Program-made: the position numbers and the translations under genes
Assembly: GCA_024403355.1 (NCBI GenBank)
Contig: JAKSRW010000025.1
Location: 1-44,796 of the forward strand
Reading direction: 5' to 3'
From: Lachnospiraceae bacterium
Lineage (GTDB): Bacteria > Bacillota > Clostridia > Lachnospirales > Lachnospiraceae
Length of the DNA: 44,796 nucleotides
Notes under the pieces: model-generated
The model's input: only the letters and a program-made list of their open reading frames with translations
The model's database searches: none
Told to the model about the DNA's origin: nothing
In this document: positions 35,266 through 42,226 of the stretch, one piece after another
Position numbering within the stretch: the first letter of the stretch is position 1
Layout: each line of letters begins with the position of its first letter

Positions 35266-37428
35266 TTAAGCATTTTCTCTTAATAAAACCAATTCGTTAT
35301 TCACTTCTTCACAGATAAACGGATAAACATATTCATGCATTATTATTTCCTCAACACAGCTGCTATCCATTGTTACCATATAATGAGTACAGATGTAATC
35401 AAGATCCTCCTTAGTAATATAGCGCAGTTTTTCCTCTGATTTTTCAGTTTTTCCTCTGACTATGATTTTACAATTATCAGAAATTCTGATAATCTTGCTC
35501 TCTCCGGTAAAATAAAATTTATTTTCACTTTCTGAATAATTCACAACTCTCAGTGCTATATTTCCAAACTGATCAATTGAATCAAGAACTCCATAATAAT
35601 AAGATTCCGGATATGCAAACTGCTCTGGCGCCTCTTCCCTAAAATGATACTCTACGTTCGAGAGGTCATCACCGATCTGATTAAGCTTATATGCTTCCGG
35701 TCGAGTATCAATTATCATTTTCTTTACATCACAAGGTAATGAATAGCAACCGGTAAATGAACCTTCTCCAAGCCCATTCTCTATAATGCCCTTAGGAATA
35801 TTAACCATACTCAATCTTCCGCAATATGCAAATGCATGCTCTCCTACAATACTCAAACTGTCAGGAAGACTTACATCTGACAACAAACCACATCTAGAAA
35901 ATGCACCGGCTCCAATTTCAGTAGTGTTCTTTGACAAACTAACCTTTCGAAGATATTTACACCCACAAAATGCATTCTTATTAATCAGTGAAACTTTTTC
36001 CGGCATTGTTACTTCTGTTATTCCTGAACACCTGGCAAATGCATACTCACCTATTTCGGTAACAGTGTTTGGTATTACCGTATTTTCACAGCCTAGTAGG
36101 AGTCTTCCCGTAGCCGTTTCTATGATTGCATTACAATCATTTCTGCTATCATATTTTTCATTAGCTTCATCAACCTTAATGTAAACAGGCCTGTTCATAG
36201 TATTATCATAGCATAATTCAAATATGTCTTTGCTTTCTATTTCTTCGACATCATCCGGAATAAAAAGTTCTCCGGTTTCAATATTATAATATTTAATAAG
36301 ACGGTCCGAATCATCTGTTTCGTAGTTTTCTTTTATTGATAGTTCATCTTTTCCCAAAGAAATTACCGAATTATTCTCTTCTTTGTTGTCAGAGTTTTTT
36401 TCAGTAGCCTTTAAATCTTTTACAGGTACAAGGATTACAATACACAGCGCCAATACAGCCAGCACTATGCACGTTAGTCCTATAGTTTTCTTTCTGTAAT
36501 TCATAATCGATTTAATCCTTTCTTTAATACTAACCTCACCAAAATTAATCACACCCGATACCCCCGGCGTTTTTCTTCTTCCAAATCTTAACAGCACTTC
36601 AGCATATTCTGCTCTTTCTTCAGCTTCCATTGAACTAATAACACCCTCATCACAGGCAAGCTCCATATCCTTACACAGCAATAAAAATGCAAGCCATATC
36701 CACGGAGCAAACCAGTATATCGACAGAAGCAGGTATCCCAGCATTTTTATCAGATGATCTCTCCTGCGAATATGTTCCCTCTCATGAGCTATTACATAGT
36801 CCAAAGCTTTAGTTCCAACTGAATAACCCACATATATTCGAGGCATTCTGATTCCATATACAAACGCGGAGCTTGTAAATTCCGTATAAAAAATATCGTT
36901 GTTATCCGCGTCTTTTACGGCAGTTGCAAGTCTTTTCCTAAGCCTTAAATAATTTACCAGGCCGTAAGTCAGCATTCCTAGGAATCCTGCAAGCCAAACC
37001 CCGAATAGAACATACTCTGTTACAGATGCACTACCACGACTTATTGAATTAACTTTAATACCGGCATCACCGGGAAACTCTACTGCTTTCACAGATTCTG
37101 TTTTATCAACCGGATAGCTGATTATCTCTGTCAAGTTTGCCCCGTCATTTACCGGCTGAAATCTGCTGTCATTATAACTGCCATCAAACAATGAAGCCTC
37201 CTCATTATCTGAACTCACCGCACCAATATTTTGCATTATTCGAGGCATTAATGCATAGTTGCTTTCTATCGGTATAAATATTGCCAGTCTTACACCCACT
37301 ATAATCCATAGCAGGCAGATTGCAGATCTTGACGCTCTTCTGAATACCAGTCTGAGTGCAAGAACTATAATGACCATAAGGCAGGAATGCACAGCTACTT
37401 CAAAAAAATCAAATATCAGTGTTCCCAT
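35266..37428 (-). CDS. BlaR1/MecR1-like M56 metallopeptidase with BspA-type leucine-rich repeats
   Basis: 720 residues. The membrane protease half is like its neighbour: HEREH at 215-219, DMELACDEG near 255, four N-terminal membrane segments and a fifth near residue 320. The extracytoplasmic half (about 340-720) contains LRR_5/BspA repeats (NTVTEIGEYAFARCSGITEV; INKNAFCGCKYLRKVSL; EIGAGAFSRCGLLSDVSL; IVGEHAFAYCGRLSMV) and a unique C-terminal region. No penicillin-binding domain is present. It begins 18 bases after blaI, the standard blaI-blaR1 operon order, so it is the likely antirepressor protease of that BlaI, responding to an unknown extracellular ligand. Confidence 0.9.
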   Translation of the reverse strand: MGTLIFDFFEVAVHSCLMVIIVLALRLVFRRASRSAICLLWIIVGVRLAIFIPIESNYALMPRIMQNIGAVSSDNEEASLFDGSYNDSRFQPVNDGANLTEIISYPVDKTESVKAVEFPGDAGIKVNSISRGSASVTEYVLFGVWLAGFLGMLTYGLVNYLRLRKRLATAVKDADNNDIFYTEFTSSAFVYGIRMPRIYVGYSVGTKALDYVIAHEREHIRRRDHLIKMLGYLLLSIYWFAPWIWLAFLLLCKDMELACDEGVISSMEAEERAEYAEVLLRFGRRKTPGVSGVINFGEVSIKERIKSIMNYRKKTIGLTCIVLAVLALCIVILVPVKDLKATEKNSDNKEENNSVISLGKDELSIKENYETDDSDRLIKYYNIETGELFIPDDVEEIESKDIFELCYDNTMNRPVYIKVDEANEKYDSRNDCNAIIETATGRLLLGCENTVIPNTVTEIGEYAFARCSGITEVTMPEKVSLINKNAFCGCKYLRKVSLSKNTTEIGAGAFSRCGLLSDVSLPDSLSIVGEHAFAYCGRLSMVNIPKGIIENGLGEGSFTGCYSLPCDVKKMIIDTRPEAYKLNQIGDDLSNVEYHFREEAPEQFAYPESYYYGVLDSIDQFGNIALRVVNYSESENKFYFTGESKIIRISDNCKIIVRGKTEKSEEKLRYITKEDLDYICTHYMVTMDSSCVEEIIMHEYVYPFICEEVNNELVLLRENA
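36880..37313. repeat. Near-identical tract shared by the two BlaR1-like genes, copy 2
   Basis: Counterpart of 34241-34674 at a constant offset of 2639 bases. Confidence 0.85.
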
Positions 37429-37446
37429 AGGCCCTCCAAAAAACTA

Positions 37447-37815
37447 CTATTTCCTTTGTTCTTTAATTTTGTTTAACATCTCCTGTATTTCATCAATATC
37501 CTTGTCTGTCAGCGTCTTACTTTTTGCAAATGCAGCAATAAACGCCGAACCGGAGCTGTCAAATCTGCTGTCAAGCATTTCCCTTACAATCGAAGCCTGA
37601 GCCTCGTCTTCTTTTATCAGACTGCTTACCATCATTTTTTCGCTGACAAGTATCCCACGCTCCGTCAGCTTCTTAATAACAGTATATGTGGTTGAAGGCT
37701 TCCAGCCAAGCTCCTCGTTACATAATTCCACAAGTTTTCCGCTCTTGATAGGTTCATTCTTCCATACTATCTTGCATAAACGATATTCACTTTCGTAGAT
37801 TTTAACTGTCTCCAT
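37447..37815 (-). CDS. BlaI/MecI/CopY-family transcriptional repressor
   Basis: 122 residues from the ATG at 37815, with GGAGG 11 bases upstream; a TTG eight codons upstream lacks one. Winged-helix start (ESEYRLCKIVWKNEPIKSGK, then ELCNEELGWKPSTTYTVIKK) and a C-terminal dimerisation segment, normal BlaI length. BlaI repressors bind operator dyads and are cleaved after BlaR1 activation. It is the only intact one of three copies in the window and is followed at once by the LRR-type BlaR1-like gene. Its promoter is flanked by two matching dyads, so autorepression is likely. Confidence 0.92.
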   Translation of the reverse strand: METVKIYESEYRLCKIVWKNEPIKSGKLVELCNEELGWKPSTTYTVIKKLTERGILVSEKMMVSSLIKEDEAQASIVREMLDSRFDSSGSAFIAAFAKSKTLTDKDIDEIQEMLNKIKEQRK

Positions 37816-37837
37816 AATAACTATAACCTCCGGCTTC

Positions 37838-37853
37838 AAAAATTCGAATTTTT
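37838..37853. promoter_or_regulatory. Perfect 16-bp palindrome in the blaI leader
   Basis: AAAAATTCGAATTTTT, just upstream of the blaI ribosome binding site; retained in the second module copy (41936-41951). Confidence 0.55.
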
Positions 37854-37877
37854 ATACATATACAGCTGTTTTAAAAA

Positions 37878-37893
37878 ATCTATTTCGATAGAT
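37878..37893. promoter_or_regulatory. BlaI operator candidate O1
   Basis: ATCTAT-TTCG-ATAGAT, extendable to arms of 9 bp (37875-37896). It lies just downstream of the blaI -10, where bound BlaI would block transcription. Confidence 0.65.
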
Positions 37894-37901
37894 TTTATTA
37901 T

Positions 37902-37930
37902 TTTATACCATAAGTAAACAGACTTGTCAA
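37902..37930 (-). promoter_or_regulatory. blaI-blaR1 promoter
   Basis: Minus strand -35 TTGACA (37925-37930), 17-base spacer, -10 TATAAA (37902-37907) preceded by TGG (extended -10). The two operator dyads lie on either side. Confidence 0.8.
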
Positions 37931-37937
37931 CCATTTT

Positions 37938-37953
37938 ATCTATTCTGATAGAT
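37938..37953. promoter_or_regulatory. BlaI operator candidate O2
   Basis: ATCTAT-TCTG-ATAGAT, centre-to-centre 60 bp from O1 and just upstream of the -35. Confidence 0.65.
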
Positions 37954-38016
37954 TTTATTTTTTTTATCAAACGGACGGTGTCCATAAGATTCAAGAAATT
38001 CGTTTTTACATATTAC

Positions 38017-38045
38017 TTGAAAAATACCCATTCATATGTTATTAT
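38017..38045 (+). promoter_or_regulatory. Promoter of rpn copy A
   Basis: Plus strand -35 TTGAAA (38017-38022), 17-base spacer, -10 TATTAT (38040-38045) preceded by TGT (extended -10). It diverges from the blaI promoter; operator O2 ends 63 bp upstream of this -35. Confidence 0.6.
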
Positions 38046-38436
38046 ATTAATATTATTGAGGGTAAATAATAATATATACTATTTGAGCCTCCTTTTAGAT
38101 TAATACAATATAATTTAAAAGGAAAAACAATGATTAAAACTAAAAGAAACTACAAAGACAGACTGTTTTGCAAGTTATTCGGAGATGCGGACTACATCGA
38201 GAACACACTGTCGCTTTATAATGCACTTTGCGGAACATCTTATAATGACATTAATCAGGTGATAATGTACACACTGGAGGATGTAGTGTATATTGGTATG
38301 AAAAATGACGTGGCTATTCTACTGGACAGTTATCTGTCAGTCTGGGAACAGCAAAGCTCATTTAATCCCAATATGCCCATTCGCGGATTAATGTATTAAG
38401 AAGTTCTTGTTAAAAAACAAGGCGGAGGTAAAGAAT

Positions 38437-38643
38437 ATGTGTATCACAGAATTTAACGAAGAAGTATTTATTAATGGTATACGAGAAGAGGGCCTTGAGC
38501 AAGGTCTTGAGCAAGGTCTTGAGCAAGGTCAAAACCTCATCGTCGATACTATACACCGTCTGAAAAATGGTGAATCCGCCGAAGACATAATCAACTCCGG
38601 AATTGACAAAACTACTGTCGAACTGGCATTGACCTGTATTTAG
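38437..38643 (+). CDS. Short Rpn C-terminal product (RpnS-like), orphan copy
   Basis: 68 residues from the ATG at 38437, preceded by GGCGGAGG with 7 bases spacing. It corresponds to residues 223-282 of the intact Rpn protein: MCITEFNEEVFINGIREEG, a run of GLEQ repeats, and a small helical domain (DTIHRLKNGESAEDIINSGI). It has three GLEQ units against one in the intact copy. In enterobacterial Rpn systems a product from an internal start in this position acts as antitoxin to the nuclease. Here it survives the deletion of its parent nuclease. Expression and function are inferred. Confidence 0.6.
   Translation: MCITEFNEEVFINGIREEGLEQGLEQGLEQGQNLIVDTIHRLKNGESAEDIINSGIDKTTVELALTCI
38503..38531 (+). 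repeat. 12-bp tandem repeat in the Rpn tail (three GLEQ units)
   Basis: CTTGAGCAAGGT repeated; the intact copy at 42.95 kb has one unit. Copy number differs between the otherwise nearly identical genes. Confidence 0.8.
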
Positions 38644-38712
38644 ACAGACAAACGCCGTATGCCTTATAAGTCATATAGCAAAGTGTGTACCAAAAACGCA
38701 CAATCATAACGC

Positions 38713-38764
38713 AAAAAAGGGACTGTCGCATCCGCAAAACTTTGCCGGGCGACAGTCCTTTTTT
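38713..38764. terminator. Bidirectional terminator between rpn copy A and the lipoprotein gene
   Basis: Arms GGACTGTCGC / GCGACAGTCC (38720-38729 / 38749-38758) flanked by AAAAAA on the left and TTTTTT on the right, so it works for both converging genes. Confidence 0.92.
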
Positions 38765-39854
38765 AGTTAATGCTAATATTTCTGAACTTGCTTCCGCCAT
38801 TACTGCCTATACCGGCAGAACCGTGAGGCGTATTAATAAAGCTAAATACAGTTCCCGTATCAGTAAAGCTAAATACAGTTCCCAATTCATATCCGTTCAG
38901 CGTCATATGAAGATCCAGCCCCTTAAGATACAGTTCTATATGATTCCATTCAGCATAACGGTAATATTCTCCTAACCGCTCATCCTCCATAGAAATAATC
39001 GTCTCACACGAATCAGAACAATATTTACGCACGCCATCTTTCTCATCAAAAGTAAGCCACGTATCCAAAATAGCTGCTTTCCCTTCGGTCATACAGCTTG
39101 TTTTCATATTCTGAAAAAATGCAGCAAACGAAATCGTGTCTTCGGCCTCAATTTTAAAATCAAAGCCAAAGCTGTAATCAGTCAGGTCCCCCTGCCCCCA
39201 AAGCACTGTAGGCCCCATGCCGGAGCGATGCATATTTTCTAAAGCTTCATCCAATTTCCTGGTCAGATATAGGTTTTCTGTACCAGATTCATCAGCTTCC
39301 TTCTCTGCATACCAGTTCTGAAACTGATTTTCAGCCCTTACATAGGCATATTCCATCCATTCATCAGATGAAAAATCACATAAAAACGGCAGTTTTATAT
39401 TTCTTTCCGCGTCTGCAATAGTAAATCTCAATGCCTGAGGATCAAGTATTTCATCAAGATGCGGCTGAAAATAACTTTCTGCTAATAAGTGCAGTTTTCC
39501 TTTATACAAAAGATAAAGCTTCCCATCAATAAAACCATATTCGCATCCAATATAATCACTGTAATTTGTCTGATTATTTTCAAGCGGCCCCTCTACACCG
39601 GAAGACAATTGAATAACTCCATCAGCCTTAAAGCACTCCGCTATCTCAATGACTGTTCCCTCCAGCTTATACAAACAATTATTGATCATAATTTCATTAG
39701 GCAGAGCATTGGTTACTAATTCTTTTTCAGTGTTAAACAGGCGGCATCCCGTTAAAAATACAGACATTAATATTATAATCACCAATACAAGAATATATCT
39801 GATATGAATAGTTTTTTTCCCATACATAATGATACAATCTGATCCCATACACAT
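38763..39854 (-). CDS. Lipoprotein with the ConA-like domain, copy A
   Basis: 363 residues. Signal sequence with lipobox FLTGC (Cys at about residue 37), so lipid-anchored outside the membrane. A short N-terminal region (YIGCEYGFIDGKLYLLYKGK) precedes a C-terminal domain of about 200 residues (LCDFSSDEWMEYAYVRAENQ ... DYSFGFDFKI ... EWNHIELYLKG ... GSKFRNISIN) that clearly matches the C-terminus of the BlaR1-like protein at 33095. A 27-base tandem duplication repeats GTVFSFTDT near the end. GAGGAG lies 10 bases before the ATG. It follows the membrane-anchored gene at 39902 by about 47 bases and is probably cotranscribed with it. Confidence 0.82.
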   Translation of the reverse strand: MCMGSDCIIMYGKKTIHIRYILVLVIIILMSVFLTGCRLFNTEKELVTNALPNEIMINNCLYKLEGTVIEIAECFKADGVIQLSSGVEGPLENNQTNYSDYIGCEYGFIDGKLYLLYKGKLHLLAESYFQPHLDEILDPQALRFTIADAERNIKLPFLCDFSSDEWMEYAYVRAENQFQNWYAEKEADESGTENLYLTRKLDEALENMHRSGMGPTVLWGQGDLTDYSFGFDFKIEAEDTISFAAFFQNMKTSCMTEGKAAILDTWLTFDEKDGVRKYCSDSCETIISMEDERLGEYYRYAEWNHIELYLKGLDLHMTLNGYELGTVFSFTDTGTVFSFINTPHGSAGIGSNGGSKFRNISIN

Positions 39855-39901
39855 AACTCATTTGCTCCTCATTTTTATATCCAGGCATAGAGAAAAAGGC
39901 T

Positions 39902-40825
39902 CTATTTAACCCTTCTTTTTTTTGCTATCATAATACCGGCCAGAGCACCGGCAGTCAGAACTCCTGCAATACTCAAAATAACAATTAATGTGATTGAACT
40001 GTTGTGTGGTACCTGAATTCCCGTTCCTGCTCCGGTCTGAAGACCTAAAGCTGCGTTCTTTTCATTTTCAATGCGAATATCTTCTATAGCCGGATATAAT
40101 AATTCGTAATCGTAAAATTTTCCATTTTCGATTGAAAAATCTATATACTCCTCCACGCTATATGTGTATCCCAAAGGAAACAAGGAACTAATCCTTCCCT
40201 TGGTAATAACAGCAGCTACCGGCTGGAAAAATCCGGGCTGTGAACCAAATATTCTTACTTTCGAACCATCCGGCAAACTATTCTCAATATTTTTTACATA
40301 TAACATTATAGTCGCTCTTTCGTCAAGTACTTCCGCAGTTGAAACCTTATACTTACCCTCAGTTTCCATAATGGCTTTTTGCAGATCTTCGGACATATAT
40401 GCCTTTGCATCCTCATTTAATGGCAGCTGACGTGCGACCAATACGCCTACTGTTTTGCCCTTACTCTCAGAATAAACCGGTATCTGCCAACCAAAGTACA
40501 TTTTATCAATAGAATACTCAATAATCTCATCCACTCTGTCCGCAGACACTTCCCTGTCTTCAAAAACAAGGCAGTCAGTATATACCCTGATTGCATTATC
40601 ATAATCAACAATAATATCATCTGCAGAAAATCCCGTATTATTCAGGTTGCAGGCTTCTTTTGCACTCTGTATAATAAACGGTTCAAGTGCTTTTATTTCT
40701 TCAAAATCATGGCTTTTAGATAATACATCCTCACTGTCAAGAACATTTTCTGCGGCTTTAGCTTCAAATGTAAATCCCAAAAGTGAAAGACTCAAAAACA
40801 TAATTATTATAGCTAATTTCTTCAT
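39902..40825 (-). CDS. Exported protein with C-terminal membrane anchor, unknown function
   Basis: 307 residues from the ATG at 40825 with AAAGGAG 6 bases upstream. Signal peptide (MKKLAIIIMFLSLSLLGFTF, cleavage after AKA), an extracellular body of about 230 residues with no family I recognise (VGVLVARQLPLNEDAKAYM; GSQPGFFQPVAAVITKGRI), a membrane segment near residues 277-300 and a basic tail KKRRVK. There is no LPXTG. It is in the operon with the cysteine peptidase (23 bases upstream) and might be its substrate, inhibitor or partner. Confidence 0.75.
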   Translation of the reverse strand: MKKLAIIIMFLSLSLLGFTFEAKAAENVLDSEDVLSKSHDFEEIKALEPFIIQSAKEACNLNNTGFSADDIIVDYDNAIRVYTDCLVFEDREVSADRVDEIIEYSIDKMYFGWQIPVYSESKGKTVGVLVARQLPLNEDAKAYMSEDLQKAIMETEGKYKVSTAEVLDERATIMLYVKNIENSLPDGSKVRIFGSQPGFFQPVAAVITKGRISSLFPLGYTYSVEEYIDFSIENGKFYDYELLYPAIEDIRIENEKNAALGLQTGAGTGIQVPHNSSITLIVILSIAGVLTAGALAGIMIAKKRRVK

Positions 40826-40848
40826 AATGTGCTCCTTTCCCAATTAAC

Positions 40849-41415
40849 TTATCTATGTATTAACCAATATAAATTTGTACATCTTCCATGTCCGGATAAA
40901 ATCCATGTTCCACTCTGTAAATCAGAATATTCATATGACATAATACTTGAACAACCCACTCCCGGGTCTACTACTATCAGTTTTGTTGCATCTGTGTACC
41001 CTTTTACAACTACATTATGGCTTCCACCACTAGTCCAGTCCATTCTCATAACTATAGGTATTGCTGAATCAATCTGTGTTTTAACACTTGACATAGACGG
41101 CGGCACAACAGTACTGGTATAATATGTGTTGTTGGTCGCATACGCCAACGCTGAACAAACTTCCGAAGCAGAAGCACCTATATCAGCCGTAGACCCTTTA
41201 ACATAGTTCACTATGCTGTTTTGGCTATACGAGTATCCCATATAGTTTCCAACCATTTTGGCACATGCAGCCCAACACCAATTAGATTTCTCCTGCTGAC
41301 TTCTGGACACGCTCAGACTGTTTGAATACGGTGGTGTTGCTGCAACTGATTGCAATGGCATAATCAGTAAAGCTATAATTATTGATAACAACTTGAATAT
41401 CCTTTTTCTTGTCAT
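40849..41415 (-). CDS. Secreted papain-like cysteine peptidase (C39/C70-like)
   Basis: 188 residues from the ATG at 41415. Signal peptide (MTRKRIFKLLSIIIALLIM, cleavage after VAA). The mature part has the papain-like signature QEKSNWCWAACAKMVGNYMG (catalytic Cys in WCWAA with the preceding oxyanion Gln), then the His in GSHNVVVKGY and an Asp in VVDPG, as in AvrRpt2-like and C39-like peptidases. It follows a 34-codon secreted peptide gene by 7 bases and precedes the exported anchored protein, giving a peptide-peptidase-membrane protein operon. Its substrate is unknown; the small peptide or the adjacent protein are candidates. Confidence 0.85.
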   Translation of the reverse strand: MTRKRIFKLLSIIIALLIMPLQSVAATPPYSNSLSVSRSQQEKSNWCWAACAKMVGNYMGYSYSQNSIVNYVKGSTADIGASASEVCSALAYATNNTYYTSTVVPPSMSSVKTQIDSAIPIVMRMDWTSGGSHNVVVKGYTDATKLIVVDPGVGCSSIMSYEYSDLQSGTWILSGHGRCTNLYWLIHR

Positions 41416-41422
41416 AATTTTA

Positions 41423-41527
41423 TCACTTTTTATTGTCATTACCGTTTGCATATGCACTGGTCTCACTCGCAAAAGCCAAGAAACTAATACCTAAAATAAC
41501 ACATAAAATGTAACCTATTTTTCTCAT
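41423..41527 (-). CDS. Small secreted peptide, 34 residues
   Basis: Starts at the ATG at 41527, with AAAGGAG 11 bases upstream, and stops 7 bases before the peptidase ATG. The product begins MRKIGYILCVILGISFLAF, a typical signal peptide core, and ends ASETSAYANGNDNKK, so export would release a peptide of about 8-15 residues (cleavage after FAS or AYA). No conserved family is recognisable. It could be a signalling peptide or peptidase substrate, or a remnant of a longer secreted protein. Close coupling to the peptidase gene supports a real gene. Confidence 0.6.
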   Translation of the reverse strand: MRKIGYILCVILGISFLAFASETSAYANGNDNKK

Positions 41528-41559
41528 ACCAATAAAAACTCCTTTTTAATTTGTCTGCA

Positions 41560-41913
41560 TCAGAATATCAAAATAATACGAATTTATTTCATCAATATCT
41601 GTGTCTGTAAGTGCTTTGCTTTTTTGCAAATGCTGTAAGGAACGCCGAATTCAGGCTATCAAATCTACTGTCAAGCATTTCTCTCACAATAGAAGCTTGA
41701 TCATCTTTTTACTGTGTCAGACTGCTTACCGCATGTTTCGCTGACAATTATTCAGCGTTCCTTCAATATTTTAATAACAGTATATGTGGTTGAAGGCTTC
41801 CAGCCAAGCTCCTCGTTACATAATTCTACAAGTTTTCCGCTCTTGATATGCTCATTCTTCCGTACTATTTTTCATAAAGGATAATCACTTTAGTAAATTT
41901 CGCCTGTCTCCAT
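41560..41913 (-). pseudogene. Decayed blaI-like repressor gene, module copy B
   Basis: Matches the intact blaI at 37447-37815 along its length, including the start context (GGAGG, ATGGAGACA), but a TAA appears at codon 8 and several insertions and deletions break the frame. The promoter and operator dyads ahead of it are preserved, so transcription may continue into the small peptide and peptidase genes downstream. The region 41528-42226 otherwise holds only these control sequences. Confidence 0.85.
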
Positions 41914-41976
41914 AATAAACAATTACCTCCGGCTTCAAAAATTCGAATTTTTATACATATACAGCCGTTTTAAAAA

Positions 41977-41992
41977 ATCTATTTCAATAGAT
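41977..41992. promoter_or_regulatory. BlaI operator candidate O1, module copy B
   Basis: ATCTAT-TTCA-ATAGAT, in the same position relative to the promoter as O1 of copy A. Confidence 0.6.
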
Positions 41993-42000
41993 TTTATTAT

Positions 42001-42029
42001 TTTATACCATAAGTAAACAGACTTGTCAA
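42001..42029 (-). promoter_or_regulatory. Leftward promoter of module copy B
   Basis: Minus strand -35 TTGACA (42024-42029), 17-base spacer, -10 TATAAA (42001-42006), extended by TGG. It now reads through a dead blaI towards the peptide-peptidase operon. Confidence 0.75.
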
Positions 42030-42036
42030 CCATTTT

Positions 42037-42052
42037 GTCTATTATGATAGAT
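42037..42052. promoter_or_regulatory. BlaI operator candidate O2, module copy B
   Basis: GTCTAT-TATG-ATAGAT, one arm mismatch compared with copy A. Confidence 0.5.
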
Positions 42053-42113
42053 TTTATTTTTTATCAAACGAACGGTGTCCATAAGATTCAAAAAATTCGT
42101 TTTTACATATTAC

Positions 42114-42142
42114 TTGAAAAATACCTATTCATATGTTATTAT
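42114..42142 (+). promoter_or_regulatory. Promoter of rpn copy B
   Basis: Plus strand -35 TTGAAA (42114-42119), 17-base spacer, -10 TATTAT (42137-42142), extended by TGT; same as copy A. Confidence 0.6.
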
Positions 42143-42226
42143 ATTAATACTATTGAGGGTAAATAATAATATGTACTATTTGAGCCTCCTTTTAGATTAA
42201 TACAATATAATTTAAAAGGAAAAACA

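Larger units (their letters stand above)
38130..38643 (+). pseudogene. Rpn-family nuclease gene, internally deleted copy
   Basis: Compared with the intact gene at 42227 this copy lacks 359 bases. The junction carries a 3-base TTA microhomology shared by both deletion ends. The deletion shifts the frame and ends the N-terminal part at residue 89 (IRGLMY, stop at 38397-38399). That part still contains the PD-(D/E)XK residues but not the rest of the fold. The C-terminal part, with its own ribosome binding site, remains open (see 38437-38643). Promoter and terminator are intact, so the transcript is probably still made. Confidence 0.85.
37650..39854. repeat. Duplicated blaI / rpn / lipoprotein module, copy A
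   Basis: Same order and orientation as 41775-44271. The promoter region, the rpn sequence (apart from a deletion) and the bidirectional terminator are nearly identical between copies, whereas blaI and the lipoprotein have diverged. Boundaries are approximate. Confidence 0.8.

Noticed and set aside
33095..37428. True beta-lactam resistance sensors (BlaR1/MecR1)
   Set aside because: Both proteins lack the penicillin-binding domain with SxxK/SxN/KTG motifs, and no beta-lactamase or PBP2a gene is present.
39902..40825. Sortase-anchored (LPXTG) protein
   Set aside because: It has a C-terminal membrane segment and basic tail but no LPXTG-like motif before it.
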